This document shows positions 24,585-34,084 of a stretch of 64,000 nucleotides of DNA, piece after piece. The translations under genes and the position numbers were made by a program. The notes under the pieces were generated by a model. The model was not told where the DNA came from, searched no databases, and was given only the letters and a program-made list of their open reading frames with translations. Source of the stretch: Polaribacter litorisediminis (GTDB lineage Bacteria; Bacteroidota; Bacteroidia; Flavobacteriales; Flavobacteriaceae); NCBI RefSeq assembly GCF_019968605.1, contig NZ_CP082966.1, positions 2,655,501 to 2,719,500 of the forward strand, read 5' to 3'. How positions within the stretch are numbered: position 1 is the first letter of the stretch; each line of letters opens with the position of its first letter.

Positions 24585-27101
24585 TTATTTATTCTGTGGT
24601 TCATTTAAATTCATGAACATAAAATCTACATCCGTATTTTCTTCTCCTAATAAATATTTGCTAAAATGATCGGCTCTTAACCAAAAAGAGTATTCAGTCA
24701 TGCTACCAAAACCATGTCTTTGCCCTGGCATCACCATAAATTTAAAACGTTTGTGCGCTTTAATCAATTCGTTTGCCATTCTAATAGTTCCTGCGGGATG
24801 CACATTGTTATCCATATCACCATGAATCAACATTAAATGTCCCTTTAAATTTTTTGCTAAAGATTGATTGTAATCAATTTCATATTTATGAGAAATTTTA
24901 CCTTTTTCGTCAATTTCTTCTTTCACTCCGTGATGGGTTTCACTCCACCAAGAATTATACACTCTGTTATCATGATTTCCTGCGGATGAAACTGCAGCTT
25001 TAAAGAAATCTGGATATACTAACATCGCAGCTGTAGACATAAAGCCTCCTCCTGAATGACCATAAATCCCCACTTTTTCAATATCAATATATTGATGTTT
25101 GTTGGCTAATTGTTGTGCCACATATTTTTTATCTGCCAAACCATAATCACGTAAATTTCCATATCCATAATTATGGTACCATTTAGATCTATCTGGATGA
25201 CCACCTCTATTTCCCAGCGTAATAACCACAAAACCAACCTGCGCCATTCTGTCTAAACGATCCATTCTGTATGAAAAAGATTTATTGACTGCCTCTGTTT
25301 GTGGTCCAGGATATACATATTCTAACAACGGATATACCTTAGTCGTATCCAAGTCAAAAGGCTTGTACATCACCCCATAAATATCAGTAATTCCGTCATC
25401 TGCTTTTACTTTAAAAGTTTCTGGAAACTGATATCCTGATGCAAATAATTGTGATAAATCTGCCGTTTCTAGATCCATTACTTTACGTCCATTTGCATCC
25501 CTAACTTCAGATTTTGGAATAGTATTTACTCTAGAATAATTACTAACAAAGTACTCATTAGAATCTGCCATAGAAGCACTTGCCGTAAAATTACCAGGAT
25601 CTAAAGTTTGCATTCCACTACCGTTTAAATTGATTTTATAGGTGTGTAAATAATACGGATCTTGGTCTTTATGTACGCCATTCGCCGTAAAATAAAGCGT
25701 TCTACTTTTCTCGTCTAAACCCGCAAAATTATCTACATGATAATCGCCTTCTGTTACTTGGTTTTTCAAATTCCCATTGACATCATACAAATAAAAATGA
25801 GCCCAACCATCGCGTTCTGCCCAATGCAATATTTCGGTTTCATTGTTAAATAGAATTAAGGGTCTCGATTCTATATACGTATTAAATCGTTCCTCAATAA
25901 TGGTTTTATATTCTCCGGTATTGATGTCTGCTACATGAATATCAAATTTTTTACGATCTCTAGAAATCGTACTGAAATATACTTTTCCTTTTTTTGATAA
26001 TAGCAAAGAAGGTGTAAAATCATCATCTCTTTGAGACTGTTTTCTTGGTGCTCTGTATACAGAAATACTTTGTTGTTTTACTGTATCTAAAGGAACCATT
26101 ACATGGCTTTTTGAAGGAATATCAAAAATCATCAATTCAGATTTATAAAATTCTTGTTCACCTGGCATGTGGTATTTGTAAGTTTCTAAAGTAGGCCTTT
26201 TTTTACCTGTAGCATTAATTACCCATAAATCTTTGATATGCCTTGAATCTGATTTTTGGAACACAAACTTTTTAGAATCATGAGACCAAGTTCCCCAAAC
26301 CCCTTTTCTTTTGTCTTTATTTTTTTCTACATCCACATTATCTTGCCCTCGGTTTCCGCCACCATAACCATAATTCTCTTCACCATCTTTTGTCCATTGA
26401 TTTTCTACAACAGTGCTATCTTTTTCATCTTTAATAAACTTTTTAAAGTTCATTTTATCCATCCAATACATATTGTAGTTTTTAGAATATAGAACTATAG
26501 AACTATCTGGAGCAACATTTGCCCAACTTTTCCAAGGTGTTTTCTCTTCTTTTTTAGTATCGATAATGGTTAACCCATTTCCACCTAATCTATATTCTAG
26601 ATGATAGGTTTTTTTCTCCATTTTAGGCTTCTTCTTTTTAGCCTTTTTGGTAGTTGTAGAGTCTTTCTTAACTTCTTCTTTTGATTCTTTTTTATCCTCT
26701 TCAACAACCTCTACTTCTTCTGTAGATTTTACTCTAAAGCGGATTGCATTCTCTGCTTTATTAAATTTGAAATTAAAACGAGGCAAATGTTTGGCGTCAT
26801 AAGGATCTTTGGTGATTTCTGTTAACCACTTTGCCATTTTTACATTATCAAATAATGGTTTTTTCGTTTTTCTATCTAAATCAACAATATAATGATTGGA
26901 ACCCTCTGAAGTTTTGTAAGCATACCAAAAACGGTTTCCTTTTTTTAACCAATGTGGGCTTACACTTGTTGAATGCACCATTTTAGCTAAATTTTTTGGA
27001 GAATATTTAGCCGCTTGTCTGTAATTTGGTTTGGGAGTTTCTTGCGCAAAACTTACTGAAATAGTAAAAATCAACGCAAAAGAGAAGATGATATTTTTCA
27101 T
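24585..27101 (-). CDS. Secreted S9 family prolyl oligopeptidase / DPP IV-like peptidase
   Basis: 838 residues with signal peptide (1-19, ending VSFAQ). N-terminal propeller (DPP IV type) and C-terminal alpha/beta hydrolase with S683 in GIYGHSGGGFMS, D764 in HGDMDNNVH and H796 in GQRHGFG, a complete triad. A Lys/Glu-rich insertion (EDKKESKEEVKKDSTTTKK, then KAKKKKPKMEKK, about residues 132-168) is unlike the surrounding sequence and probably a surface loop. No type IX sorting domain, so probably periplasmic. Gene alone between a terminator and tadA. Substrate specificity cannot be fixed. Confidence 0.92.
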   Translation of the reverse strand: MKNIIFSFALIFTISVSFAQETPKPNYRQAAKYSPKNLAKMVHSTSVSPHWLKKGNRFWYAYKTSEGSNHYIVDLDRKTKKPLFDNVKMAKWLTEITKDPYDAKHLPRFNFKFNKAENAIRFRVKSTEEVEVVEEDKKESKEEVKKDSTTTKKAKKKKPKMEKKTYHLEYRLGGNGLTIIDTKKEEKTPWKSWANVAPDSSIVLYSKNYNMYWMDKMNFKKFIKDEKDSTVVENQWTKDGEENYGYGGGNRGQDNVDVEKNKDKRKGVWGTWSHDSKKFVFQKSDSRHIKDLWVINATGKKRPTLETYKYHMPGEQEFYKSELMIFDIPSKSHVMVPLDTVKQQSISVYRAPRKQSQRDDDFTPSLLLSKKGKVYFSTISRDRKKFDIHVADINTGEYKTIIEERFNTYIESRPLILFNNETEILHWAERDGWAHFYLYDVNGNLKNQVTEGDYHVDNFAGLDEKSRTLYFTANGVHKDQDPYYLHTYKINLNGSGMQTLDPGNFTASASMADSNEYFVSNYSRVNTIPKSEVRDANGRKVMDLETADLSQLFASGYQFPETFKVKADDGITDIYGVMYKPFDLDTTKVYPLLEYVYPGPQTEAVNKSFSYRMDRLDRMAQVGFVVITLGNRGGHPDRSKWYHNYGYGNLRDYGLADKKYVAQQLANKHQYIDIEKVGIYGHSGGGFMSTAAMLVYPDFFKAAVSSAGNHDNRVYNSWWSETHHGVKEEIDEKGKISHKYEIDYNQSLAKNLKGHLMLIHGDMDNNVHPAGTIRMANELIKAHKRFKFMVMPGQRHGFGSMTEYSFWLRADHFSKYLLGEENTDVDFMFMNLNEPQNK

Positions 27102-27197
27102 GTATAGAGATTGGTTTATTTGTGGGTCAAGTTCCTTAAAACAATCTATATTACAAATTTTTTAAGAAAAATTTGTAATAATTTTAACAGTTAATCA

Positions 27198-27647
27198 TCA
27201 ATTCAGATTCCTTTTTTCAAAAAAAAATCTTTTTAAAAGTAGTGAACATTCATTTTCTAAAACTCCTGCAACAACTTTTGTTTTAGGATGTAAGGTTGTT
27301 TTTAAGTTGATAAAACCTCTCGTAGGTTCAGAAGCTCCAAAAACAATTTTATCAATTTGTGTCCAATAACTTGCGCCTGCACACATTTGACAAGGTTCTA
27401 AAGTTACATATAAAACACATTCTTTCAGATATTTACCTCCCAAAAAATCTGCAGCCGCCGTAAAAGCCTGCATTTCTGCATGGGCAGTAACATCATTCAA
27501 CGTTTCCGTTAAATTATGTGCTCTTGCGATAATCTGATTCTTAAAGACTATCACAGCGCCTACTGGGATTTCTCCCTTATCAAAAGCCAATGCTGCTTCT
27601 TGATAAGCTTTTTTCATAAAATAAACATCGTCAAAAGGTAGTATCAT
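27198..27647 (-). CDS. tadA: tRNA-specific adenosine deaminase TadA
   Basis: 149 residues from the ATG at 27645-27647 (MILPFDDVYFMKKAYQEA); a longer frame extends to 27731 but that part overlaps the dxs start and promoter. Zinc deaminase motifs: HAE in VTAHAEMQAF and PCQMC in TLEPCQMCAGASYWTQI. These mark TadA, which converts A34 of tRNA-Arg to inosine, rather than guanine deaminase. Divergent from dxs with only 56 bases between the two start codons. Confidence 0.92.
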   Translation of the reverse strand: MILPFDDVYFMKKAYQEAALAFDKGEIPVGAVIVFKNQIIARAHNLTETLNDVTAHAEMQAFTAAADFLGGKYLKECVLYVTLEPCQMCAGASYWTQIDKIVFGASEPTRGFINLKTTLHPKTKVVAGVLENECSLLLKRFFFEKRNLN

Positions 27648-27688
27648 ATTTTGGAAATAAAAAATCAATATTACAAAAATTGAAATTG

Positions 27689-27696
27689 TATTTTTG
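27689..27696 (+). promoter_or_regulatory. -7 box of dxs, very short leader
   Basis: TATTTTTG ends 7 bases before the dxs ATG (27704), so the transcript would be leaderless or nearly so, as inferred for bioF and moaE. Confidence 0.5.
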
Positions 27697-27703
27697 TGAT
27701 GAA

Positions 27704-29473
27704 ATGAAAAACTTATTAAATCATATTTCAAACCCGTCTGATTTAAGAAAATTAAATCCTAATCAATTACCCCATTTAGCGGAAGAATTAAGGGCGTTTA
27801 TTATTGATGTTGTGGCCACAAAAGAAGGTCATTTAGGAGCGAGTTTAGGTGTTGTGGAATTAACCATTGCGCTTCATTATTTATTTGACACTCCAAATGA
27901 TTTATTAGTTTGGGATGTTGGACATCAGGCATACGGACATAAAATTTTAACGGGTAGAAAAGAAATTTTTCATACGAATAGGCAGCTAGGCGGAATTTCA
28001 GGATTTCCATCAAGAAAAGAAAGTAAATTCGATGCTTTTGGTGTTGGGCACTCCTCTACTTCTATTTCTGCAGCTTTGGGGATGGCTATTGCCTCAAATT
28101 TAAAAGGGGAAACTAACAAACATCATATTGCCGTTATTGGTGATGCCTCGATTGCCAGCGGAATGGCTTTTGAAGCGCTGAATCATGCAGGTGTTTCAAA
28201 GGCTAATTTATTAATTATTTTAAATGATAATGCCATTGGTATTGACCCCTCTGTAGGTGCTTTAAAAGAATATCTAACAAAAGTAAAAACCGACAGGAAA
28301 TTAGCCACTCAAAATAATATTATAAAGGCTTTAAATTTTGATTATTATGGTCCCATTGACGGACATGATTTACCAAAACTAATCACCGAATTAGAACGAT
28401 TAAAATCTGTAAAAGGTCCTAAATTTTTGCATATTATAACTACGAAAGGTAAAGGTTTAAAAAAAGCAGAAGAAGATCAAATAACGTATCACGCTCCAGG
28501 AAAATTTGATAAAATTACAGGTGAAAGAGAAAAAAAAGAAAAAAGTTTATTTACTAAATATCAAGATGTTTTTGGAAAAACTATCTTAGAACTTGCGCAA
28601 AAAAATGATAAAATTATAGGAATAACACCTGCAATGTTAACGGGTAGTTCTCTTAAATTGATGTTTCAAGAATTTCCTGAAAGAACTTTTGATGTAGGTA
28701 TTGCAGAACAACATGCCGTTACTTTGGCGGCCGGCATGGCAACACAAGGTTTCATTCCGTTTTGTAATATTTATTCCACATTTTTACAGCGTGCCTATGA
28801 CCAGGTCATCCATGATGTTGCTTTGCAAAAATTACCCGTTATTTTTTGTTTAGATAGAGCAGGTTTAGTCGGTGAAGATGGCCCAACGCATCATGGTGCT
28901 TTTGATATTGCTTTTTTAAGATGTATCCCTAATTTAATTATTTTTGCACCCAGAAACGAAATTGAGCTGCGTAATATTTTATACACGGCACAACTAGGAT
29001 TAGAAAATCCGATTGCCATAAGATATCCTAGAGGTTTGGGTAAAATAAAAGAATGGCAGCAGCCTTTTACAAAGATAAAAATCGGAAAAGGCATCTGTCT
29101 AAAAGAAGGAACTAAAATAGCTGTTTTATCTTTTGGAACGATTGCAGATACCGTCTCTGAAGCGATTGGATCCTCAGAAAAAAAAGATACAATTGCTCAT
29201 TATGATTTGCGATTTGTAAAACCTTTAGATGAAAAATTATTACATACTATTTTTAAAAAACATAAAACTATAATTACTATTGAAGATGGTGTTGTTAAAG
29301 GTGGTTTTGGAAGTGCTATTCTTGAGTTTGGTTCTAATCATAACTATAAAAATGACATAAAAGTATTAGGAATACCTGATGCATTTATTGAACATGGTAA
29401 CACCTCTGAACTTCTAACCAAAATTGGATTAGATGCTGCATCTTTAAAAGTACTTGTTGATAATATAAACTAA
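27704..29473 (+). CDS. dxs: 1-deoxy-D-xylulose-5-phosphate synthase
   Basis: 589 residues from the ATG at 27704 (MKNLLNHISNPSDLRKLNP); a longer reading from 27680 lies in the promoter. Thiamine-diphosphate transketolase family, first step of the MEP isoprenoid pathway. It has EGHLGASLGVVELTIALHY, VWDVGHQAYGHKILTGR, GDASIASGMAFEALN and the ThDP-binding GDAS...N segment, DVGIAEQHAVTLAAGMA with the catalytic Glu, and AGLVGEDGPTHHGAFD. Length is somewhat short of the 620 residues of E. coli Dxs, as usual in Flavobacteriia. Confidence 0.97.
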   Translation: MKNLLNHISNPSDLRKLNPNQLPHLAEELRAFIIDVVATKEGHLGASLGVVELTIALHYLFDTPNDLLVWDVGHQAYGHKILTGRKEIFHTNRQLGGISGFPSRKESKFDAFGVGHSSTSISAALGMAIASNLKGETNKHHIAVIGDASIASGMAFEALNHAGVSKANLLIILNDNAIGIDPSVGALKEYLTKVKTDRKLATQNNIIKALNFDYYGPIDGHDLPKLITELERLKSVKGPKFLHIITTKGKGLKKAEEDQITYHAPGKFDKITGEREKKEKSLFTKYQDVFGKTILELAQKNDKIIGITPAMLTGSSLKLMFQEFPERTFDVGIAEQHAVTLAAGMATQGFIPFCNIYSTFLQRAYDQVIHDVALQKLPVIFCLDRAGLVGEDGPTHHGAFDIAFLRCIPNLIIFAPRNEIELRNILYTAQLGLENPIAIRYPRGLGKIKEWQQPFTKIKIGKGICLKEGTKIAVLSFGTIADTVSEAIGSSEKKDTIAHYDLRFVKPLDEKLLHTIFKKHKTIITIEDGVVKGGFGSAILEFGSNHNYKNDIKVLGIPDAFIEHGNTSELLTKIGLDAASLKVLVDNIN

Positions 29474-29476
29474 AAA

Positions 29477-29505
29477 GAGACGCTTTTTTATAAGCATCTC
29501 TTTTA
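29477..29505. terminator. Terminator between dxs and the M36 protease gene
   Basis: GAGACGCTT (29477-29485) pairs with AAGCATCTC (29492-29500) with one mismatch, followed by TTTT and preceded by AAAA. It separates two convergent genes. Confidence 0.7.
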
Positions 29506-29523
29506 TTGCCAATGTTTTAAACG

Positions 29524-32229
29524 CTAATTTATTATTATTTTTTGACTGTAATTTATGACTTCATTATTTATTTTTAATATATAAATTCCAGTACTTAAAT
29601 TTTCAGTGTTTATGGTTACAGTTCCTTTTAAATCGGATTTTTGAGCATAAACTTGTCTTCCATTAATATCATATATAGCAGTGGTTGCGTTCTTAACCTC
29701 ATTCGTTAAAGAAATATTAATCGATGTACTTGCTGGGTTAGGGTATATTTTAAATAATTCTAAAACATCGCCCTCCACACTTAGTGCATTATTGCAACTA
29801 AAGGTTGATAAAACATTTTCTGGTGGCATATCAAAAGCAATTGTTTGATCTGTAAAAGAGTCGGTATCTCCAGAGTCTGCGCTGTACCCTAATCCTCTTC
29901 TCGCAAATACTTCCCAAATAGCACATTGGTTGGCACCATTATAGAGGAGCTCATCTGCTGCCAAAATAGCATCTCTTGCTCCAATAAATCCAGAACTACA
30001 AGGGGTAAGCTTTAAACCTTCTATAACTAAAGCCATGGTTTTATTGTTACCTCCAGTTCCGTTATACATATCTGGATCAAAACCATAAATATTAATCATT
30101 TTCCAATGCAAATCCCACAGCATAGTTGCCCAAATAGAACCTACACCATGCACAGAAACTTCTCCATCTGGTAATGCTTGATCTTTAACCTCTTTAAAGG
30201 TAAAAGGATTCACTGCCATATCGGTTGTATATGGGTATCTTCTTATTCCATTGCCTGTTATTGCTTGTCCTGATGCAAACGTACCAACTCCTCTAACTCT
30301 TGTTTCTGTATCATCAGGATTCATAGTAATTGCCATTCCGAAATAATCAGACCAGCCTTCTCCTAGTTGTTCTTGATTATTCATACAATTAGCATTTGCA
30401 CCTCCACCTATTAGTCTATTAGAGATTCCATGACCGTATTCGTGAGCTATAATGCCATTATCAAAACTGCCGTCTAAATCAATAGCCGCTAAAAACACAT
30501 TAATAGTTTCAGAATTTGATAATGCCGAAATTATAAAATTACCTAATTCTTGTGTAATAGAAACTGCAGGAATAGTAATGTTTTCAGTTGCACCACCCAT
30601 CCTTATAGTACCTCCAGTATTATTTACAACAATAACTCCTACTGCACCGTTATCTTGTGCTAATTTTATTTTACTTACAAAAGAACACTCTCCTCTGCTA
30701 ATAACCACAATTTTACCTTCTAAATCAGCTATTGGAGCACCACTCTCTGAACAACCATTTATTGGTGTAGGCGTGTCATCGTTCATTAATACCAAATCAG
30801 CAGTAACTGGGTTTTCATTTAAAGGAGCTCCTGACCTAGCGGTATCTGACGTTCCATCAATAGTAAAATTACTGTCCGTAATCGGATATTTTCCAGCTAA
30901 TGTACCTGTAGTGATATCCATTATAGCATCATCCCAAAGATACATTTGCATTCTTGGTGTAAAACCATCTGGGGGTGTTGCAAAGTTTGCATTATTTTTA
31001 CCTCCAGCGTCTTGAGCGTCCGCTATAACCTCATCTCCATCCGTTGGGGGAAAGGTTAGTGGAGCTTCTCTGCCGTAATTATTTGATTGAAAATTACCAG
31101 AAACTTCATCAAATCCGTATTGATACCAGATATCATGCATTACATTATTCAGATAAAATAAATTAGTTATAGAAACATCCTTGTATGAATCTGCTGGTTT
31201 ATTATTCATGTCTAATAAATAATTAAAAACTAATTCATTCCCTCCATCTGGGGCATACCCTTGGGTATCATTATCATTATCATCGTCTAATTGCGCATAT
31301 ACATTATTACCTCTTGTTATCGTATGCTCAGGCCCTATAACTCCATCTGTATCATGCCAGCCAAAAGGAGACGCCAATGTATTGTGAGATGCCGAAATAA
31401 GGCTTCTAGACCCATGGTTTGGACTTTCTACTGGAAGGCCAAAAACGTTATATTGTGCTCCTTCATAAAAATTTACGTTTTTTTTTATAGCTATGACTGG
31501 GCTTTGAATTGGTTGCTTAACTAGTTTTGATTCGTGATAATGTGTCCCCGTGGCGATATCAAAATTACAACTTACACCCCAATCATTTTTATCTAAAATA
31601 ACACCTTTAATCGCATCAATTCTTACATTCCACCAATGAATACCATCTAATTGATAGATATTTAACAACCAAGATAATTTTACTGACCCATCTTTTAATG
31701 GTTGATACACTAATTCTACAGGAATTTTTTCTTGGGAAATACCACTTTTTGAGAAAACATAGGCACTATTTCCTTTTTCTTCTATTAATTCTAAACCTAT
31801 TGGTGTTCCGAGATGCAATGCGCTAGCTACTTGAGTAATTGCTGTTTTAGGCTGTAATACTGGCGATACTGTATTAATTTTTGAAGCAAGATTTTTTACA
31901 AAAGAGTTTCTTGCAAAAATAACTTTATTATCTTTTAATGTAAAATTAGAAACTGCATTATACACCGGAATTCCTTTAAATGTCTGTTGTATGTATACAT
32001 GTGTGACATTCGTTTGTTTAGAATACACTTCATTCGTTATCTTCCATTCTGTTGCATCGGCTGGGGTCAAGTTAAACTTTTCCAAATTATTAGAAAGGTA
32101 TGTTTTTATAATCTTATTATGCTGTCCGAAACCTATGAAGGATAAAAAGAATACAGAAGACAATAAAAGACTCTTGATGTTATTTCTTTTAAGAATATTA
32201 AAAGTAAAGTATACTAATTGTTTTTTCAT
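29524..32229 (-). CDS. Secreted M36 fungalysin-type metalloprotease with T9SS sorting domain
   Basis: 901 residues from the ATG at 32227-32229 (MKKQLVYFTFNILKRNN); an earlier start at 32283 is possible. Signal peptide (hydrophobic LLLSSVFFLSFIGFGQ), FTP propeptide, then the M36 catalytic domain with HEYGH at about 596-600 (NGIIAHEYGHGISNRL) and GEGWSDYFG supplying the third zinc ligand. A PA domain is inserted before the HExxH (IADLEGKIVVISRGECSF, NNTGGTIRMGG). The C-terminus is a type A sorting domain starting LFKIYPNPASTSINIS and ending NYSQKIIIN, so the enzyme should be exported by the GldKLMN machine encoded at 55-59 kb. Likely nutritional protease. Confidence 0.92.
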   Translation of the reverse strand: MKKQLVYFTFNILKRNNIKSLLLSSVFFLSFIGFGQHNKIIKTYLSNNLEKFNLTPADATEWKITNEVYSKQTNVTHVYIQQTFKGIPVYNAVSNFTLKDNKVIFARNSFVKNLASKINTVSPVLQPKTAITQVASALHLGTPIGLELIEEKGNSAYVFSKSGISQEKIPVELVYQPLKDGSVKLSWLLNIYQLDGIHWWNVRIDAIKGVILDKNDWGVSCNFDIATGTHYHESKLVKQPIQSPVIAIKKNVNFYEGAQYNVFGLPVESPNHGSRSLISASHNTLASPFGWHDTDGVIGPEHTITRGNNVYAQLDDDNDNDTQGYAPDGGNELVFNYLLDMNNKPADSYKDVSITNLFYLNNVMHDIWYQYGFDEVSGNFQSNNYGREAPLTFPPTDGDEVIADAQDAGGKNNANFATPPDGFTPRMQMYLWDDAIMDITTGTLAGKYPITDSNFTIDGTSDTARSGAPLNENPVTADLVLMNDDTPTPINGCSESGAPIADLEGKIVVISRGECSFVSKIKLAQDNGAVGVIVVNNTGGTIRMGGATENITIPAVSITQELGNFIISALSNSETINVFLAAIDLDGSFDNGIIAHEYGHGISNRLIGGGANANCMNNQEQLGEGWSDYFGMAITMNPDDTETRVRGVGTFASGQAITGNGIRRYPYTTDMAVNPFTFKEVKDQALPDGEVSVHGVGSIWATMLWDLHWKMINIYGFDPDMYNGTGGNNKTMALVIEGLKLTPCSSGFIGARDAILAADELLYNGANQCAIWEVFARRGLGYSADSGDTDSFTDQTIAFDMPPENVLSTFSCNNALSVEGDVLELFKIYPNPASTSINISLTNEVKNATTAIYDINGRQVYAQKSDLKGTVTINTENLSTGIYILKINNEVINYSQKIIIN

Positions 32230-32749
32230 TTTTTTAAAATAAAAGTTTATAAATATTGTCTTGTAACTATTTTTGTCGTTCAATTATATCTAAAGATTCT
32301 TTTTGCTTTTTTTAAAATAAAACCTTTCAAAGTTCATACCAATAAAACTTCCTAGTTTTAATATTTTAAAACGAGACTATTTTTAAGTTCTTAAAAACAG
32401 TATTATTTTCATTCTTGAACCTCTATTCGATTTGCAAAAAAAAGTCAGTATTAAAAAAGAAAGTGAGCATAAAGCTATCGCCCTTTTTAATTCATATTTT
32501 GCTTATTCTGTTTTGTTATTCGTAAAATAAAAATATCATTGTGATTTTTAAGCTATGTTTCGAATTAATTTTTTTAAAAAGAATACAATAGCAATCACTT
32601 TTAAAGATTTGACATTATGTCTAATCGTTTTCACGATGCCTTTTATGTTTTATTGCTACATTCTTGTATGCAACGATAGCTATATAATTTTAATAATGTT
32701 TAGCGTAATTACAACTATTTCAAACAAAAATAACTAAATTACAACTTGT
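32230..32749. other. Intergenic region, no gene seen
   Basis: About 520 AT-rich bases upstream of the M36 gene and downstream of dgt. A 60-codon open frame on the plus strand (32555-32737) has no recognisable feature and is not called. A small dyad TTTTTAAG/CTTAAAAA lies near 32375-32395. Confidence 0.5.
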
Positions 32750-34084
32750 TTAGACTAAATTTCCTGTTAATTTTTTGTGCATTCTTATCGCGTAACTATC
32801 AGACATTCTTGCCACATACGTAGAAACTTGCATGACGCGATTATACAAACTATTGGTTTCTACCTGATATTCTTGAGGTAGTAAATTAAGGATTAGCGTA
32901 TCAAAATTAGATTCAATACCTTCAAATTTATGATTGATTGCTTTTATAAAAACATCTAATAAATCTGCTATTATTTTATAACCCGCTACTTCTTTTTCTA
33001 TAACCTCCTTACTTTTATAAATTTTATCAATACTTATTTTGATAATGTCGTTTATTTGTGCTTCATAGGCACATTTCTCTAACAAAGATCTATCAAAAGC
33101 ACCTTCTAAAATTGATTTTTCATTCGCAAGAAAAATTTTAACGGCTTCGTCAATTAACGAGTTGATTGCAATTGCCCTCAAATAGGCAGTTCTGTCTTTG
33201 GTATGTTTTAAGGCGTAATATTTCTCTCTGTTGATACGATAAATTAATTTAGACATATACTCCAAAGCATAATCCTCATCAATTAAACCTAGATTAATGC
33301 CATCTTCAAAATCGATGATCGTGTAGCAAATATCATCCGCAGCTTCTACCAAATAAGCCAATGGATGCCTGTAAAAAGAATTGTTTTCTATAGATTTAGG
33401 TTTCATTCCTAATTCTTGAACAACATCTAAAAAGGCTTCTTTTTCTGATTGAAAAAATCCATATTTTTTATCTGCAACATGGTTGGTGGGTTTTTGGGGT
33501 AAGCTTTCTTTCGGATACTTTAAAAACGCCCCCAGCGTGGCATAACTTAAGCGCAAACCGCCAAAAATACCTTCTCTATTTTCTGTTAAAATTTTGAATC
33601 CGTTTGCATTTCCTTCAAATTCAATTAAATCTTGATATTCTTTATCTGATAATTGGTCTTTGTATTTTGCTCCATTTCCAGATTTAAAATACTCGCCAAT
33701 AGCCTTTTCTCCAGAATGCCCAAAAGGCGGGTTTCCAATGTCATGTGCTACCGATGCGGTTGCAACAATGGCTCCAAAATCGTTAAAAGTATATCCCAAT
33801 GCTACTAAATCAGGATGACGTTCTAACAATACTTTACCAACTCTTCTACCCAAAGTTCTACCGACCACAGAGACTTCTAAACTGTGTGTTAAACGTGTAT
33901 GAACAAAATCAGTTTCTGAAAGCGGAATTACTTGTGTTTTATCTTGCAAACTTCTAAAGGCTGTTGAAAATATAATCCGATCAAAATCTACGTCAAAGCC
34001 CAAACGTGTTTCATCTTGTGCTATTCTTGGTCGTTTTTCGGTATCGCCAAAACGTTTTAAAGAGAGCAGTTGTTCCCAGTTCAT
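32750..34084 (-). CDS. dgt: Deoxyguanosinetriphosphate triphosphohydrolase (dGTPase)
   Basis: 444 residues, HD-domain dNTP triphosphohydrolase. HTRLTHSLEVSVVGRTLG near residue 60 and the HD pair H114-D115 in SVAHDIGNPPFGHSGE give the metal-binding set. DDICYTIIDFEDG supplies the distal Asp. Bacteroidota members hydrolyse dGTP and other dNTPs; they shape the nucleotide pool, and relatives act against phage, but nothing near here supports a defence role. Its ATG overlaps the stop of the Na/Pi cotransporter gene by one base (TAATG), so the two are coupled. Confidence 0.92.
   Translation of the reverse strand: MNWEQLLSLKRFGDTEKRPRIAQDETRLGFDVDFDRIIFSTAFRSLQDKTQVIPLSETDFVHTRLTHSLEVSVVGRTLGRRVGKVLLERHPDLVALGYTFNDFGAIVATASVAHDIGNPPFGHSGEKAIGEYFKSGNGAKYKDQLSDKEYQDLIEFEGNANGFKILTENREGIFGGLRLSYATLGAFLKYPKESLPQKPTNHVADKKYGFFQSEKEAFLDVVQELGMKPKSIENNSFYRHPLAYLVEAADDICYTIIDFEDGINLGLIDEDYALEYMSKLIYRINREKYYALKHTKDRTAYLRAIAINSLIDEAVKIFLANEKSILEGAFDRSLLEKCAYEAQINDIIKISIDKIYKSKEVIEKEVAGYKIIADLLDVFIKAINHKFEGIESNFDTLILNLLPQEYQVETNSLYNRVMQVSTYVARMSDSYAIRMHKKLTGNLV

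Noticed and set aside
32555..32737. 60-codon open frame with hydrophobic stretch
   Set aside because: Looks like a membrane helix by composition only; AT-rich intergenic DNA, no start signals or relatives recognised.
32750..34084. dGTPase as an anti-phage defence gene
   Set aside because: It is coupled to a Na/Pi cotransporter gene and shows ordinary housekeeping features; no defence genes lie next to it.
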